A DNA stretch of 22,525 nt from Christensenella sp. UBA7102 (GCA_002492415.1 DKYK01000015.1:1-22525); one strand, 5' to 3'; shown: positions 1 through 7,166, numbered from the stretch's first letter. Numbers and translations are program-made. Notes: generated by a model not told the origin, from the letters alone.

Positions 1-1
1 T

Positions 2-20
2 CTGTCGACTTTGTCGACAG
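2..20. repeat. Perfect inverted repeat (hairpin) at left edge
   Basis: CTGTCGAC and GTCGACAG flank a TTT loop, giving a perfect 8-bp hairpin. It lies immediately before the terminator-like hairpin at 27-55 and shares the CTGTCG string with it. No gene is visible to its left, so it may be part of the 3' end of a transcript starting outside the window. Confidence 0.6.
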
Positions 21-26
21 ACTGTC

Positions 27-55
27 GCGTACAGCAAAGCTGTGCGCAAATTTTT
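27..55 (+). terminator. Rho-independent terminator of a gene outside the window
   Basis: A 9-bp stem (GCGTACAGC with GCTGTGCGC, one T-G wobble) with an AAA loop is followed by AAATTTTT. The T-run is on the plus strand only, so it would end a rightward transcript entering from before position 1. The leftward methyltransferase transcript would meet the hairpin without a T-tract. Confidence 0.6.
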
Positions 56-92
56 ATGTTCTATTGGGTTCGCAGGCATCGGGCGGTAAGGA

Positions 93-845
93 TCAGCGCC
101 GGGGTTGGCCGATGTAGGCGACGGCGTCCGTCGGAATGGTCACAGCTCCGCCTTGCTCAAACTGATCGAACAGCTCGTCCAGCGCTTCGTTCAGCGCGGA
201 AAAGCCCGCGTCCTGCGGCCCTGGCGCGTAGGAGCTGGACAGGATCCGCGCCCGGAAGCTCTCCCGGCCCTGCACTGCGTCGTCCGGGAAGCGCAGGCAG
301 TCGAAGCGATCCCCGTAGAAGCGGCGGATGTCCTCCTGGCAGGCGTCAAAGCCGTGGGAAAGGCCGGTAAAGCCTGCGCAGTGCCGAGACAGAACCTCCG
401 TGAGCGCCTGCCCCAGCGCGGAGCGCGCATCCCGCACCTTCCACACCAGCACTGCGCTGCCATCGGGCCGAAGCAGGCGCAGGCACTCCGTGCGAAAGGC
501 CTCCGCGTCCAGCCAGTGGAACGCGGAAGCGCAGGTCACGTGATCAAACGCGCCGTCCGGCAATCCCGTGCGCTCGGCTTTGGCGGCAACCGCGTGAAAG
601 TTCGCGTTTTCGCCCAGCGCGCGCGCCGCCTTTTGCAGCATCTGTGCGTCGGGTTCCACCGCCCAGACGCGGCTGCCCCGCGCGAGCAGTCCCTGGCAGA
701 ACGCGCCCGTGCCCGCGCCCATGTCCGCAATGGCGTCGGCAGGGCAGAAGCCGTACCGCCCGTACAGCGCGTCGAACAGTGCGTCAGGGTAGCCGCCGCG
801 CCCCCTTGCATATGACGCGGCCTTGCCCGAAAATGGAGCGTTCAT
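93..845 (-). CDS. Class I SAM-dependent methyltransferase (type 11 family)
   Basis: This 250-residue protein is a soluble Rossmann-fold methyltransferase that should transfer a methyl group from S-adenosylmethionine; the acceptor is unknown. The SAM-binding motif I (DMGAGTG) is at residues 41-47 and the acidic motif II residue is E64 in AVEPD. ASAFHWLD at about 106-113 is typical of the type 11/25 group. The first half carries the fold and the C-terminal part probably forms the substrate cap. I chose the ATG at 845 because the protein starts there with the usual F-S-G-K-A-x-x-Y-A-R-x-R family opening. The longer frame would overlap the upstream gene. It starts 5 nt after the stop of the FakA-type small gene, so it is the last gene of the fucosidase operon. 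Assignment to the superfamily is firm; the reaction is not. Confidence 0.88.
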   Translation of the reverse strand: MNAPFSGKAASYARGRGGYPDALFDALYGRYGFCPADAIADMGAGTGAFCQGLLARGSRVWAVEPDAQMLQKAARALGENANFHAVAAKAERTGLPDGAFDHVTCASAFHWLDAEAFRTECLRLLRPDGSAVLVWKVRDARSALGQALTEVLSRHCAGFTGLSHGFDACQEDIRRFYGDRFDCLRFPDDAVQGRESFRARILSSSYAPGPQDAGFSALNEALDELFDQFEQGGAVTIPTDAVAYIGQPRR

Positions 846-850
846 AGCGC

Positions 851-1102
851 TTACCCATTCAGGCCGCTGGACTGCCGCTCCATATTCTCCACCACAATGT
901 CGTAGATGTCGCCCAGTGTCGCGCAGTATTCCAGCACCTTCCACGGCAGGTTGGTGTGGTAGTGGATTTTAATGAGCATGTCGTCGCCCACGGCCAGCAG
1001 GCTGTCGCCGGGAATGTTGTCGCGGATGTAGTCGTTGATGCTCTGCTCGTCCAGATCGTCCCCGTCGATGAGCAGCTGGGTGTCATAGCGGTATTGGAGC
1101 AT
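851..1102 (-). CDS. Stand-alone FakA middle-domain-like protein (DAK/DhaL-family accessory domain)
   Basis: This 83-residue protein resembles the domain that follows the DhaL kinase domain in fatty-acid kinase FakA (YloV, the 'DAK2-containing' proteins). It has an N-terminal YDTQLLIDG strand like the YCTEFIL segment of FakA. It also keeps the hallmark GDSLLAVGDD, IKIHYHTN and VENMERQ strings, which align with GDSLVVVGDD, VKVHVHTN and IENMREQ in FakA. There is no kinase domain before it and no DegV-like domain after it, whereas complete FakA is about 550 residues. A strong AGGAGG lies 8 nt or so before the ATG at 1102, so it is probably a real, translated gene rather than a remnant. It sits 16 nt behind the fucosidase gene and 5 nt ahead of the methyltransferase gene. 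The function is unknown; binding or regulating a FakB- or FakA-type partner is only a guess. Confidence 0.8.
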   Translation of the reverse strand: MLQYRYDTQLLIDGDDLDEQSINDYIRDNIPGDSLLAVGDDMLIKIHYHTNLPWKVLEYCATLGDIYDIVVENMERQSSGLNG

Positions 1103-1118
1103 GACAAAAACCTCCTTG

Positions 1119-2498
1119 TCAATAGGCTTTGATGGTTTTCAGCGCGGGCACATCGCGCGAACCCGTCACCAGCAGGCGCAGAGAGCGCGGCGCGGGGTCG
1201 GAATCGTCCGTCAGCGGGTTCTGCAGCGCAAAGGGATCGCCCAGGCGGCAGATGGCGCGGTTGCCCACGGTGAAGCCGTAGTATAGCGGGAAGTGCGCGT
1301 CCGACGCCGCGTCGGCGATTTTGAAGCTCTCAATGCGCTGCCCCTGCGTCAGGTCTTCTTCCAGAACGATGTATTTGACGGGACGCTCGCCGGGCGCGAA
1401 GGTCAGCAGCCATTCGCCGGACCAGTGCGTGCCGTCGTCCACGCGCCGGATCTCGACCGGGATCTCCTTGCCAAACTCTGCATCCAGCAGCTGGCCGAGT
1501 TCCTTCAGCCGCCGCACGTCGCGCGCATCGATGCGCCCGCGCCGGTCGGGGGGCACGTTGAGGTGGAAGGACGCGTTCGCGCCCACCGATGTAAGATAGG
1601 TATGGAACAGCCGGTCCAAATCGTGCGGCTCCTCCTGTTCGTGCCAGAACCAGCCGGGACGGATGGACATGTTGATCTCGCACGGCGTGCACACCAGCCC
1701 GTCGCTGTAGAAGATCTGCGGCGCCGTGCCGATCAGCGGATCGGTGTTGTACAGCGTGTCCAGCGCGTGCGGCGCGGCGTCGTGCAGGGGGCCTGCGCCC
1801 GTCTGCCGGTCCGCCCAATAGCACAGTTCGTGCGGCACCACTGCCCATTCGCTCTGCCGCGCCACACCCGCCTCGTTGCCGCACCAACGCACGTCGGGCC
1901 CGAAGTCGTTGAAGATCACCGCGTTGGGCTGGTACTTGCGGATGAGCTCGAAATAGCGCGGGAAGTCGTAGACCTGTTTTTTGCCGTTGGGCCCCTCGCC
2001 GCAGGCGTTGTCGAACCACACGTAGAAGAGCTCGCCGTAGCCCGTCAGCAGCTCGGTCAGCTGGTTGCAGAAGTAGTCGTTGTACTCCGGCGTGCCGTAG
2101 AGCGGGTTGTTCCGATCCCAGGGCGAGAGATAGACGCCGAATCGGATGCCGCCCCTGCGGCAGGCGTCCGCCGCCAGCTTCACCACGTCGCCGTGGAACG
2201 GGCTGTTCTTGACCGAATGCTCGGTAAACTTACTCGGCCACAGGCAAAAGCCGTCGTGGTGCTTCGCGGTGAGCACCATGCCCTTCATGCCCGCCGCCTT
2301 GATCGCCTCCACCCATTGGTCGCAGTCCAGGTCCGTGGGATTGAACACAGCCTCGTCCTCCATGCCGGTACCCCACTCGCGGTCGGTGAACGTGTTCACG
2401 CCAAAGTGTATGAACGCATAGAAGTTCAGGTCGAACCACCGCAGCTGCCGCTCGCTGGGCACGACGCGCGCTGCCTCGCGCAGGAAATCCTTCATCAT
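1119..2498 (-). CDS. Alpha-L-fucosidase, glycoside hydrolase family 29
   Basis: This 459-residue GH29 retaining alpha-L-fucosidase should release terminal L-fucose from oligosaccharides or glycans. The N-terminal TIM barrel shows the family strings FIHFGVNTFTDREWG (about 29-43), TAKHHDGFCLWPS (78-89) and GVYLSPWD (121-128). It also shows YVWFDNACG around 159-167, where D163 is the expected catalytic nucleophile. The C-terminal region from about 340 is the short beta-sandwich of the GH29 B-type enzymes. There is no signal peptide, so it should act in the cytoplasm on imported substrates. The ATG at 2498 (or the adjacent ATG at 2495) follows AAGGGGGACTG. It is the first gene of a three-gene minus-strand operon, with the FakA-like gene 16 nt downstream. 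The substrate linkage cannot be read from the sequence. Confidence 0.93.
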   Translation of the reverse strand: MMKDFLREAARVVPSERQLRWFDLNFYAFIHFGVNTFTDREWGTGMEDEAVFNPTDLDCDQWVEAIKAAGMKGMVLTAKHHDGFCLWPSKFTEHSVKNSPFHGDVVKLAADACRRGGIRFGVYLSPWDRNNPLYGTPEYNDYFCNQLTELLTGYGELFYVWFDNACGEGPNGKKQVYDFPRYFELIRKYQPNAVIFNDFGPDVRWCGNEAGVARQSEWAVVPHELCYWADRQTGAGPLHDAAPHALDTLYNTDPLIGTAPQIFYSDGLVCTPCEINMSIRPGWFWHEQEEPHDLDRLFHTYLTSVGANASFHLNVPPDRRGRIDARDVRRLKELGQLLDAEFGKEIPVEIRRVDDGTHWSGEWLLTFAPGERPVKYIVLEEDLTQGQRIESFKIADAASDAHFPLYYGFTVGNRAICRLGDPFALQNPLTDDSDPAPRSLRLLVTGSRDVPALKTIKAY

Positions 2499-2537
2499 AA
2501 CAGTCCCCCTTTTCAGGCCGGCTTTCCGGATGCGTTC

Positions 2538-2546
2538 ATTATAGCA
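2538..2546 (-). promoter_or_regulatory. Extended -10 promoter for the fucosidase operon
   Basis: On the minus strand TGC-TATAAT forms a consensus extended -10 element about 40 nt upstream of the fucosidase start. The -35 region at the right distance (TGGCCC) is poor, which fits reliance on the TGn extension. Confidence 0.55.
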
Positions 2547-2760
2547 TGTTTGCCCGCGCAGGGCCAGTGCTGCGCACACCGCGCGGCAGATTTTGCCTCG
2601 GAATGGAAGCTCTGCGTGCTTAGAAGCCTCGAAGCCGCCTCTGGAAAGGTTCGGCTGATTCCGTTATCTTGAGAAAACGGCTTTTCTGAATCCAATTCCG
2701 CCGGCTGGTCGTCGGCCGCATCCTGCATAAGCGCGTTTCCTGACCGCAAAATGGCAGACA
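2547..2760. other. Intergenic region without a recognisable gene
   Basis: The stretch of about 310 nt between the fucosidase start and the CAP-protein stop holds the fucosidase promoter at one end and the CAP-protein terminator at the other. Between them I see only short overlapping reading frames without ribosome binding sites, and no conserved RNA motif that I recognise. Confidence 0.5.
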
Positions 2761-2792
2761 GCCCGGCGTCTGTGCAGATACAGACGCCGGGC
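2761..2792 (-). terminator. Terminator of the CAP-domain gene
   Basis: A perfect 13-bp GC-rich stem (GCCCGGCGTCTGT with ACAGACGCCGGGC) encloses a 6-nt loop 16 nt after the CAP gene stop. The minus-strand tail is TGTCTGCCATTTT, a weak T-tract, so termination relies on the very stable hairpin. Confidence 0.6.
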
Positions 2793-2808
2793 CGTTTGTC
2801 TCATTCAA

Positions 2809-3540
2809 CTACGCGGTGAACAGCTGCGCCCAGTGCAGCGTGCCCGCGGCATCGGCGAACACACCCACGCCGATGGTGGTGAAGTTGGCGCTCAGTATGT
2901 TGGCGCGGTGTCCGGCAGAGTTCATCCAGCCCTCCACCACGCGCGCCGGGCTGGGCGAGCCCTTTGCGATGTTCTCACCGCAGGCGCGGTAGCCGATGCC
3001 GAACTCCTTGAGCACCGTGAAGCACGACGTGCCGTCCGGCCGCGTGTGCGAAAAGCTCACATCGATCTCCTGTGCGCGCACCTGCGCCGCCGCGCTCAGC
3101 GTTGCGTCCATCGTAAGCGGCGCAAGGCCGGCGTCCGCGCGCTCAATGTTCACCAGGCGGACCACTTCCTGCGCGTAGGCGCTCACGCCGGGAAGCGCGT
3201 CGGCGTCATCCGTGGGAGCGGGCGCCGCAGTAGGAGCCTGCGTGGGAGCGGGCGACTGGGTAGGCGCTGAGGTGGGCGCCGGCGTCGCAGTGGGCTGTAC
3301 TTCCGGCGGGCAGGTCGGCGCGTCGCAGCCGCTCGGATTGCAGTCCTTCCACTTGCAACCGCCCAGATCGCAGCCGGGCAGAAAACCACAGCCGCTCCAC
3401 GCATGCTGCCCGTAGCAGGCGATAACGGTCCGGTTGCAGCGCAGCGCGGCGGTGCGGCTGGCCGTGTCGTCCCTCACGGGAGCGAAAATACCGGAACAGG
3501 CGAGAAAGGCGGATGTCAATATTGCGGCGAACTTGATCAT
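2809..3540 (-). CDS. Secreted CAP/SCP-domain protein with cysteine-rich N-terminal segment (YkwD-like)
   Basis: This 243-residue protein has a short hydrophobic signal sequence (about 4-20). A cysteine-rich segment follows (35-77, eight Cys, the last six at 51, 57, 62, 67, 72, 77). Next come a Pro/Thr/Ala linker of APT repeats (82-110) and a C-terminal CAP (PF00188) domain (120-243). The CAP domain keeps FSHTRPDG (H165), GENIAKG (E189) and VVEGWMNSAGHRANIL (H211), the conserved His/Glu/His of the family. CAP proteins of this kind are extracytoplasmic in Bacillus and Clostridia (YkwD) and their exact role is poorly defined. The ATG at 3540 follows AAAGGAGAGTG. C15 in FLAC is only a poor lipobox match, so secretion or anchoring by the N-terminal helix is equally possible. 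It is a single-gene unit with its own terminator. Confidence 0.9.
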   Translation of the reverse strand: MIKFAAILTSAFLACSGIFAPVRDDTASRTAALRCNRTVIACYGQHAWSGCGFLPGCDLGGCKWKDCNPSGCDAPTCPPEVQPTATPAPTSAPTQSPAPTQAPTAAPAPTDDADALPGVSAYAQEVVRLVNIERADAGLAPLTMDATLSAAAQVRAQEIDVSFSHTRPDGTSCFTVLKEFGIGYRACGENIAKGSPSPARVVEGWMNSAGHRANILSANFTTIGVGVFADAAGTLHWAQLFTA

Positions 3541-3569
3541 TTTGGTTCACTCTCCTTTCTGTTTTTTAC

Positions 3570-3599
3570 AGCCTATCACAGTTTCTCCAGTCTTTTCAA
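3570..3599 (-). promoter_or_regulatory. Possible promoter of the CAP-domain gene
   Basis: On the minus strand TTGAAA is followed after 18 nt by TAGGCT, about 30 nt before the start codon. The -35 is good and the -10 is weak. Confidence 0.35.
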
Positions 3600-3687
3600 T
3601 GGATGTTTCTTCCACTGTGCATCAAAACATGCCAAAATCCTTAAATTCAGGCAAGTTGGTAATTTTTACAGAGCGCAACTTTTCTGC

Positions 3688-3716
3688 TTGCATATCCGTC
3701 GCAGCACGGGTACAAT
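3688..3716 (+). promoter_or_regulatory. Promoter for the gamma-glutamyl hydrolase operon
   Basis: TTGCAT and TACAAT are separated by 17 nt, 50 nt before the start at 3766. The -10 matches five of six consensus bases and the -35 three. Confidence 0.5.
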
Positions 3717-3765
3717 GAGTGCAGGGAAAACCCGTCAATCCAACCGGAAAGGTCGAAATCCGTCC

Positions 3766-4458
3766 ATGAACAAGCCCAATATTGCCATTGCATCCATCAT
3801 ATTTGACGACCCCGCGCTGCCCGGCGCAAACTATCCTCACGCGGTGGAAGCCGCGGGCGGCCGCGCTTTCTATGTGGGCAGCGTGCTGAATCAGTCGGAG
3901 GCCGATTACATTCTTTCACATTTTGACGGCCTGTTGCTCACGGGCGGCGCGGATCTGCGCCCCGAGACGCTGGGCCAGCCCGTCCATGAAAAAGCCGAGC
4001 CCGTGCCCGCCGAGCGCGACGAAACCGAGCTTCGCCTGGCCCGCGCTTTCGTTGCGGGCAACAAGCCCATCCTGGCCATTTGCCGCGGCGAGCAGGTGCT
4101 CAACGTGGCTATGGGCGGCACGCACTGCCAGCACATCTTTGACCGCCCCCAGGTGCATATCGCGCATCAGAACCGCGAGACGCGCCACGATGCCTTCCTC
4201 GTGCCCGGCACGCTGCTGGCCTCGCTCTTTCCCGGTCAGCGGAAGGTGCTCGTCAATTCCACGCATCACCAGGCTGTGGAGACGCTTGCGCCCTGCTTTA
4301 CGCTCGCCGCCACCAGCGAGGACGGCGTTGTGGAGGCCTACGAGCGCGGCGACCGGATCCTGGCCACGCAGTGGCACCCCGAGCGCCTCATCGGCGAGAA
4401 CATGATGCCCATCTTTACCTGGTTTATTGAAAAATGCGCCGCCGTGCGTGACGAATAG
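3766..4458 (+). CDS. Class I glutamine amidotransferase-like gamma-glutamyl hydrolase (peptidase C26, PuuD-like)
   Basis: This 230-residue cytoplasmic hydrolase of the PuuD/peptidase C26 family typically cleaves gamma-glutamyl bonds such as gamma-glutamyl-GABA. The oxyanion strand LLLTGGADLRP is at 57-66. The nucleophile elbow ILAICRGEQ places Cys106, and QWHPE gives His204 and Glu206, completing the Cys-His-Glu triad. NSTHHQAV (164-171) is also a family signature. The frame is open far upstream, but the ATG at 3766 matches the normal family start (N-K-P-x-I-A-I-A) and lies 50 nt after the promoter. The ribosome binding site (GGAAAGG) is distant and mediocre. The oxidoreductase gene follows after 12 nt, so the two are probably cotranscribed. 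The true substrate is uncertain because no puu neighbours are present. Confidence 0.88.
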   Translation: MNKPNIAIASIIFDDPALPGANYPHAVEAAGGRAFYVGSVLNQSEADYILSHFDGLLLTGGADLRPETLGQPVHEKAEPVPAERDETELRLARAFVAGNKPILAICRGEQVLNVAMGGTHCQHIFDRPQVHIAHQNRETRHDAFLVPGTLLASLFPGQRKVLVNSTHHQAVETLAPCFTLAATSEDGVVEAYERGDRILATQWHPERLIGENMMPIFTWFIEKCAAVRDE

Positions 4459-4470
4459 GGAGGAAAAACC

Positions 4471-5448
4471 ATGCGCTTTGCCGTCATCGGCTCGGGCAGC
4501 ATTGTGGAGAAATTCATCTCCGCGGGAAGACTGTGCGAGAATTTTGAACTCTATGCGGTTTACAGCCGCACGCAGGAGCGCGCGGAGGAATTCGCCGCGC
4601 AGCAGGGCGCGAAGAAGGCGTTTTGGAGCCTGCAGGCGCTGGCCGAGTGCCCGGAGGTGGAGGCCGTTTACGTCGCCAGCCCCAACTACGCGCACTGCGC
4701 GCAGTCCATCGCGATGATGCGCGCAGGAAAGCACGTTTTGTGCGAAAAACCCTTGGCCAGCAACGCGCGCGAGGCGGAGGAGATGCTCGCCTGCGCGCGC
4801 GAGCACGGCGTGGTGCTGCTCGAGGCGATGAAGCCCATCTTTGAACCCTCCTTTGCCGCGCTGCGTCAGGCGCTGCCCCGCCTGGGCACGCTGCGCCGCG
4901 CCAGCCTGTCCTACTGTCAGTATTCCTCCCGCTACGATAAGTTTAAGGCGGGCCAGGTGCTCAACGCCTTTACCCCTTCGCTGTCCAACAGTTCACTGCT
5001 CGACATCGGCGTGTATTGCGTTCACCCGGCGGTGCTGCTCTTTGGCGAGCCCAGGTCTGTGCAGGCCACGGCGGTCAAGCTGTCCAACGGTTTTGACGGC
5101 GCAGGCTCCATATTGCTCGGCTACGACGATTTCCAGGTGGATATCCACTATTCCAAGATCGCGGACGGCTGCACGCCCAGCGAGTTCCAGGGCGAGGACG
5201 GCAGCCTGCTGGTGGAGCGCATCTCCGTTCCGCAGGAGCTGACGCTGCGCCTGCGCGGCCGCAACCCTGAGACGCTGCCCACCGTGCGCGAGTCCCAGTC
5301 CATGCGCTTTGAGATTGCCGCCTTCCAGGAGCTCGTTCGCACCGGCGCGGACCTGTCCGCCTATCACCGCGCCTCGCTGCTGGCCGCCCGCGTCATGGAC
5401 GAGGCCCGCCGCCAGACGGGCGTGGTATTCCCCGCGGACCAGCATTGA
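4471..5448 (+). CDS. Gfo/Idh/MocA-family NAD(P)-dependent oxidoreductase
   Basis: This 325-residue dehydrogenase should oxidise or reduce a sugar, inositol or related alcohol with NAD(P). The Rossmann domain begins with FAVIGSGSI (3-11), in which the third glycine of GxGxxG is replaced, as is common in this family. The catalytic-lysine motif CEKP is at 91-94. LLDIGVYCVHP gives the conserved Asp178 and His185 of the catalytic region, and the C-terminal alpha/beta domain (about 125-325) is complete. GGAGG lies 8 nt before the ATG at 4471. It is the second gene of the plus-strand set, 12 nt after the hydrolase and 58 nt ahead of the transporter. The substrate cannot be inferred; the pairing with a gamma-glutamyl hydrolase is not one I recognise. 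Confidence 0.9.
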   Translation: MRFAVIGSGSIVEKFISAGRLCENFELYAVYSRTQERAEEFAAQQGAKKAFWSLQALAECPEVEAVYVASPNYAHCAQSIAMMRAGKHVLCEKPLASNAREAEEMLACAREHGVVLLEAMKPIFEPSFAALRQALPRLGTLRRASLSYCQYSSRYDKFKAGQVLNAFTPSLSNSSLLDIGVYCVHPAVLLFGEPRSVQATAVKLSNGFDGAGSILLGYDDFQVDIHYSKIADGCTPSEFQGEDGSLLVERISVPQELTLRLRGRNPETLPTVRESQSMRFEIAAFQELVRTGADLSAYHRASLLAARVMDEARRQTGVVFPADQH

Positions 5449-5506
5449 AGGGACGGAACGGCTTGTCCCCCAAAATACAGAAGATAGAAGCTGGAGGAAA
5501 GAGAAC

Positions 5507-6880
5507 ATGAACGAACGGCCCGGAACACGAAACAGCTTTTCCGGCAAAATCGGCTTTGTGCTGGCGGCGGCGGGATCTGCCGTGGGCCTTGGCAATATAT
5601 GGCGTTTCCCGTACCTTGCAGCAAAGTACGGTGGCGGCGCTTTTCTGCTTGTCTACATCATTCTGGCGCTGTCCTTCGGCTATACGATGATCGTCGCCGA
5701 GACCGCCATCGGACGCATGACGCGCAAGAGCCCTATTGGCGCGTTCCGTGCGCATGGAAACCAAAAGCACTTTCGTGCAGGCGGATGGCTCAACGCCATC
5801 GTCCCGATGCTCATCATGCCGTACTACTCGGTAATCGGCGGCTGGGTCTGCAAGTACCTGTTTGAGTATCTGCGCGGCGGTGCGGCGGGGCTGGCTGCGG
5901 ACGACTATTTTGGCACGTTCATCTCAAACGGAGCTTCCACGGAGATGTGGTTTCTGGTTTTTGCCGCGCTCGTTCTGCTCATTATTTTTTCGGGAGTGCG
6001 CAACGGCGTTGAACGCGTTTCCAAAATATCCATGCCCATCCTCATTGTGCTGGCGCTGGTCATCGCCGTCTATTCGATGACGCGCCCCGGCGCAATGGAA
6101 GGCGTCAAGTATCTTGTCATCCCAAACTTTGAGAATTTTTCCTGGATGACGGTCGTCTCAGCCATGGGACAGATGTTTTATTCCTTGTCCATCGCCATGG
6201 GCATTCTCATCACCTACGGCTCTTACATGAAAGACGACATCTCCATCGAAGGAGCGGCCGAGCGCGTCGAGCTGTTTGACACCTCCATTGCCATACTCGC
6301 GGGCCTGATGATCATCCCGGCAGTCTTTGCATTCTCCGGCGGCGACCCTAATGCGCTGCAGGCAGGCCCGTCGCTCATGTTCATAACCATCCCCAAAGTG
6401 TTTGCGAACATGGGAATCACGACGCTTGTCGGCATTCTGTTCTTTGCGCTCGTGCTGCTTGCCGCGCTTACAAGCGCCGTCTCCCTTGCCGAATCCGTGG
6501 CCGCAACGTTTGAGGACGAGCTGGGCTGGAGCCGTAAAAGGGCCACGCTGTGCATCACCGCGATCATGGTCGGCTTGGGTACGCTGTCCTCGCTCGGCTA
6601 TGGCCCTCTGGCGAATATCACCATCTTCGGCATGGCGTTCCTTGATTTCTTTGATTTCCTGTCAAACTCTGTAATGATGCCCATTGCAGCGCTGGCCAGC
6701 TGTATCTATATTGTGCGCGCCGTGAAAATTGAGCGGATCGTGGAGGAAGTGGAAAGGGACGGCGCTCCGTTCAAACGCAAGAAGATGTTCTGCTTCATGA
6801 TCAAGTATGTTTGTCCCATTTTCGTCGTCATCATCCTGATCAGCTCCATCGCAAATGTACTCGGCTGGATTACCATGTAA
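5507..6880 (+). CDS. Sodium-dependent transporter, NSS (neurotransmitter:sodium symporter) family
   Basis: This 457-residue inner-membrane protein should co-transport an amino acid or related compound with sodium. TM1 carries the NSS signature AAAGSAVGLGNIWRFPY (20-36), the unwound segment that binds sodium and substrate. TM8 has LAALTSAVSLAES, which supplies the second sodium site. Eleven to twelve hydrophobic helices are spread along the chain, ending at about residue 455, a normal length for bacterial LeuT/MhsT-like members. The ATG at 5507 follows GGAGGAAAGAGAAC. The same frame is open upstream into the oxidoreductase gene, but that part is a shadow. Position behind the hydrolase and oxidoreductase genes suggests joint expression. 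No terminator is obvious before the tRNA-Ile promoter. Confidence 0.93.
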   Translation: MNERPGTRNSFSGKIGFVLAAAGSAVGLGNIWRFPYLAAKYGGGAFLLVYIILALSFGYTMIVAETAIGRMTRKSPIGAFRAHGNQKHFRAGGWLNAIVPMLIMPYYSVIGGWVCKYLFEYLRGGAAGLAADDYFGTFISNGASTEMWFLVFAALVLLIIFSGVRNGVERVSKISMPILIVLALVIAVYSMTRPGAMEGVKYLVIPNFENFSWMTVVSAMGQMFYSLSIAMGILITYGSYMKDDISIEGAAERVELFDTSIAILAGLMIIPAVFAFSGGDPNALQAGPSLMFITIPKVFANMGITTLVGILFFALVLLAALTSAVSLAESVAATFEDELGWSRKRATLCITAIMVGLGTLSSLGYGPLANITIFGMAFLDFFDFLSNSVMMPIAALASCIYIVRAVKIERIVEEVERDGAPFKRKKMFCFMIKYVCPIFVVIILISSIANVLGWITM

Positions 6881-6894
6881 TTCGGGATCAACTA

Positions 6895-6923
6895 TTGACA
6901 AAATCAGCGATGCGTGTTATGCT
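6895..6923 (+). promoter_or_regulatory. Promoter for tRNA-Ile
   Basis: A consensus TTGACA is followed after 17 nt by TATGCT, 19 nt before the first base of the tRNA. Confidence 0.7.
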
Positions 6924-6941
6924 ATCAACGTTGTGAAACAC

Positions 6942-7018
6942 GGGTCGCTAGCTCAGTTGGTTAGAGCACACGCCTGATAAGCGTGAGGTCGGTAGTTCGA
7001 GTCTACTGCGACCCACCA
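6942..7018 (+). tRNA. tRNA-Ile (anticodon GAT)
   Basis: A complete 77-nt cloverleaf. The acceptor stem GGGTCGC pairs with GCGACCC, and the D-arm is GCTC/GAGC. The anticodon stem CACGC/GCGTG encloses CTGATAA, giving anticodon GAT. The T-arm is GGTAG/CTACT with TTCGAGT. The 3' CCA is encoded. It has its own promoter and terminator. Confidence 0.97.
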
Positions 7019-7023
7019 GTATA

Positions 7024-7062
7024 ACACCTGAAAATCCGGGGATTTTCGGGTGTTTATTTTTT
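7024..7062 (+). terminator. Terminator of tRNA-Ile
   Basis: A 14-bp stem (ACACCTGAAAATCC with GGATTTTCGGGTGT, one wobble) begins 6 nt after the CCA and is followed by TTATTTTTT. Confidence 0.88.
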
Positions 7063-7095
7063 GCGCATAACCCACTTGCCCTCCAAGCGCATATG

Positions 7096-7121
7096 TGAAA
7101 CTTTTTTCTCGGAAAGCTGTA
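7096..7121 (+). promoter_or_regulatory. Probable ECF-type autoregulatory promoter of the sigma gene
   Basis: TGAAAC, then 16 nt beginning with six T residues, then TGTA. This is close to the Bacillus SigW/SigM layout (TGAAAC, N16, CGTA or CGTC), and a T-tract after the -35 is a known feature of such promoters. It lies about 45 nt before the chosen GTG start of the sigma gene. No better sigma-A-type promoter is visible in this gap. Confidence 0.5.
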
Positions 7122-7166
7122 ACGAAATCCTTCCTTGCAGGTCTTATGGGTAAAGGAGGTGAAACG

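Noticed and set aside
1293..2672. 459-residue open frame on the plus strand opposite the fucosidase gene
   Set aside because: It is an antisense shadow in GC-rich DNA with Arg/Val/Ala/His-rich sequence, no ribosome binding site and no family resemblance, while the opposite strand is a clear GH29 enzyme.
3183..3415. APT/GAC-rich repeat as a possible tandem-repeat or CRISPR-like array
   Set aside because: The repeats are short, in frame and encode the Pro/Thr linker of the CAP protein. No CRISPR array exists in the window.
7095..7166. Upstream start for the sigma factor
   Set aside because: The start at 7095 lacks a ribosome binding site and overlaps the promoter-like TGAAAC; the GTG at 7167 has a perfect one.
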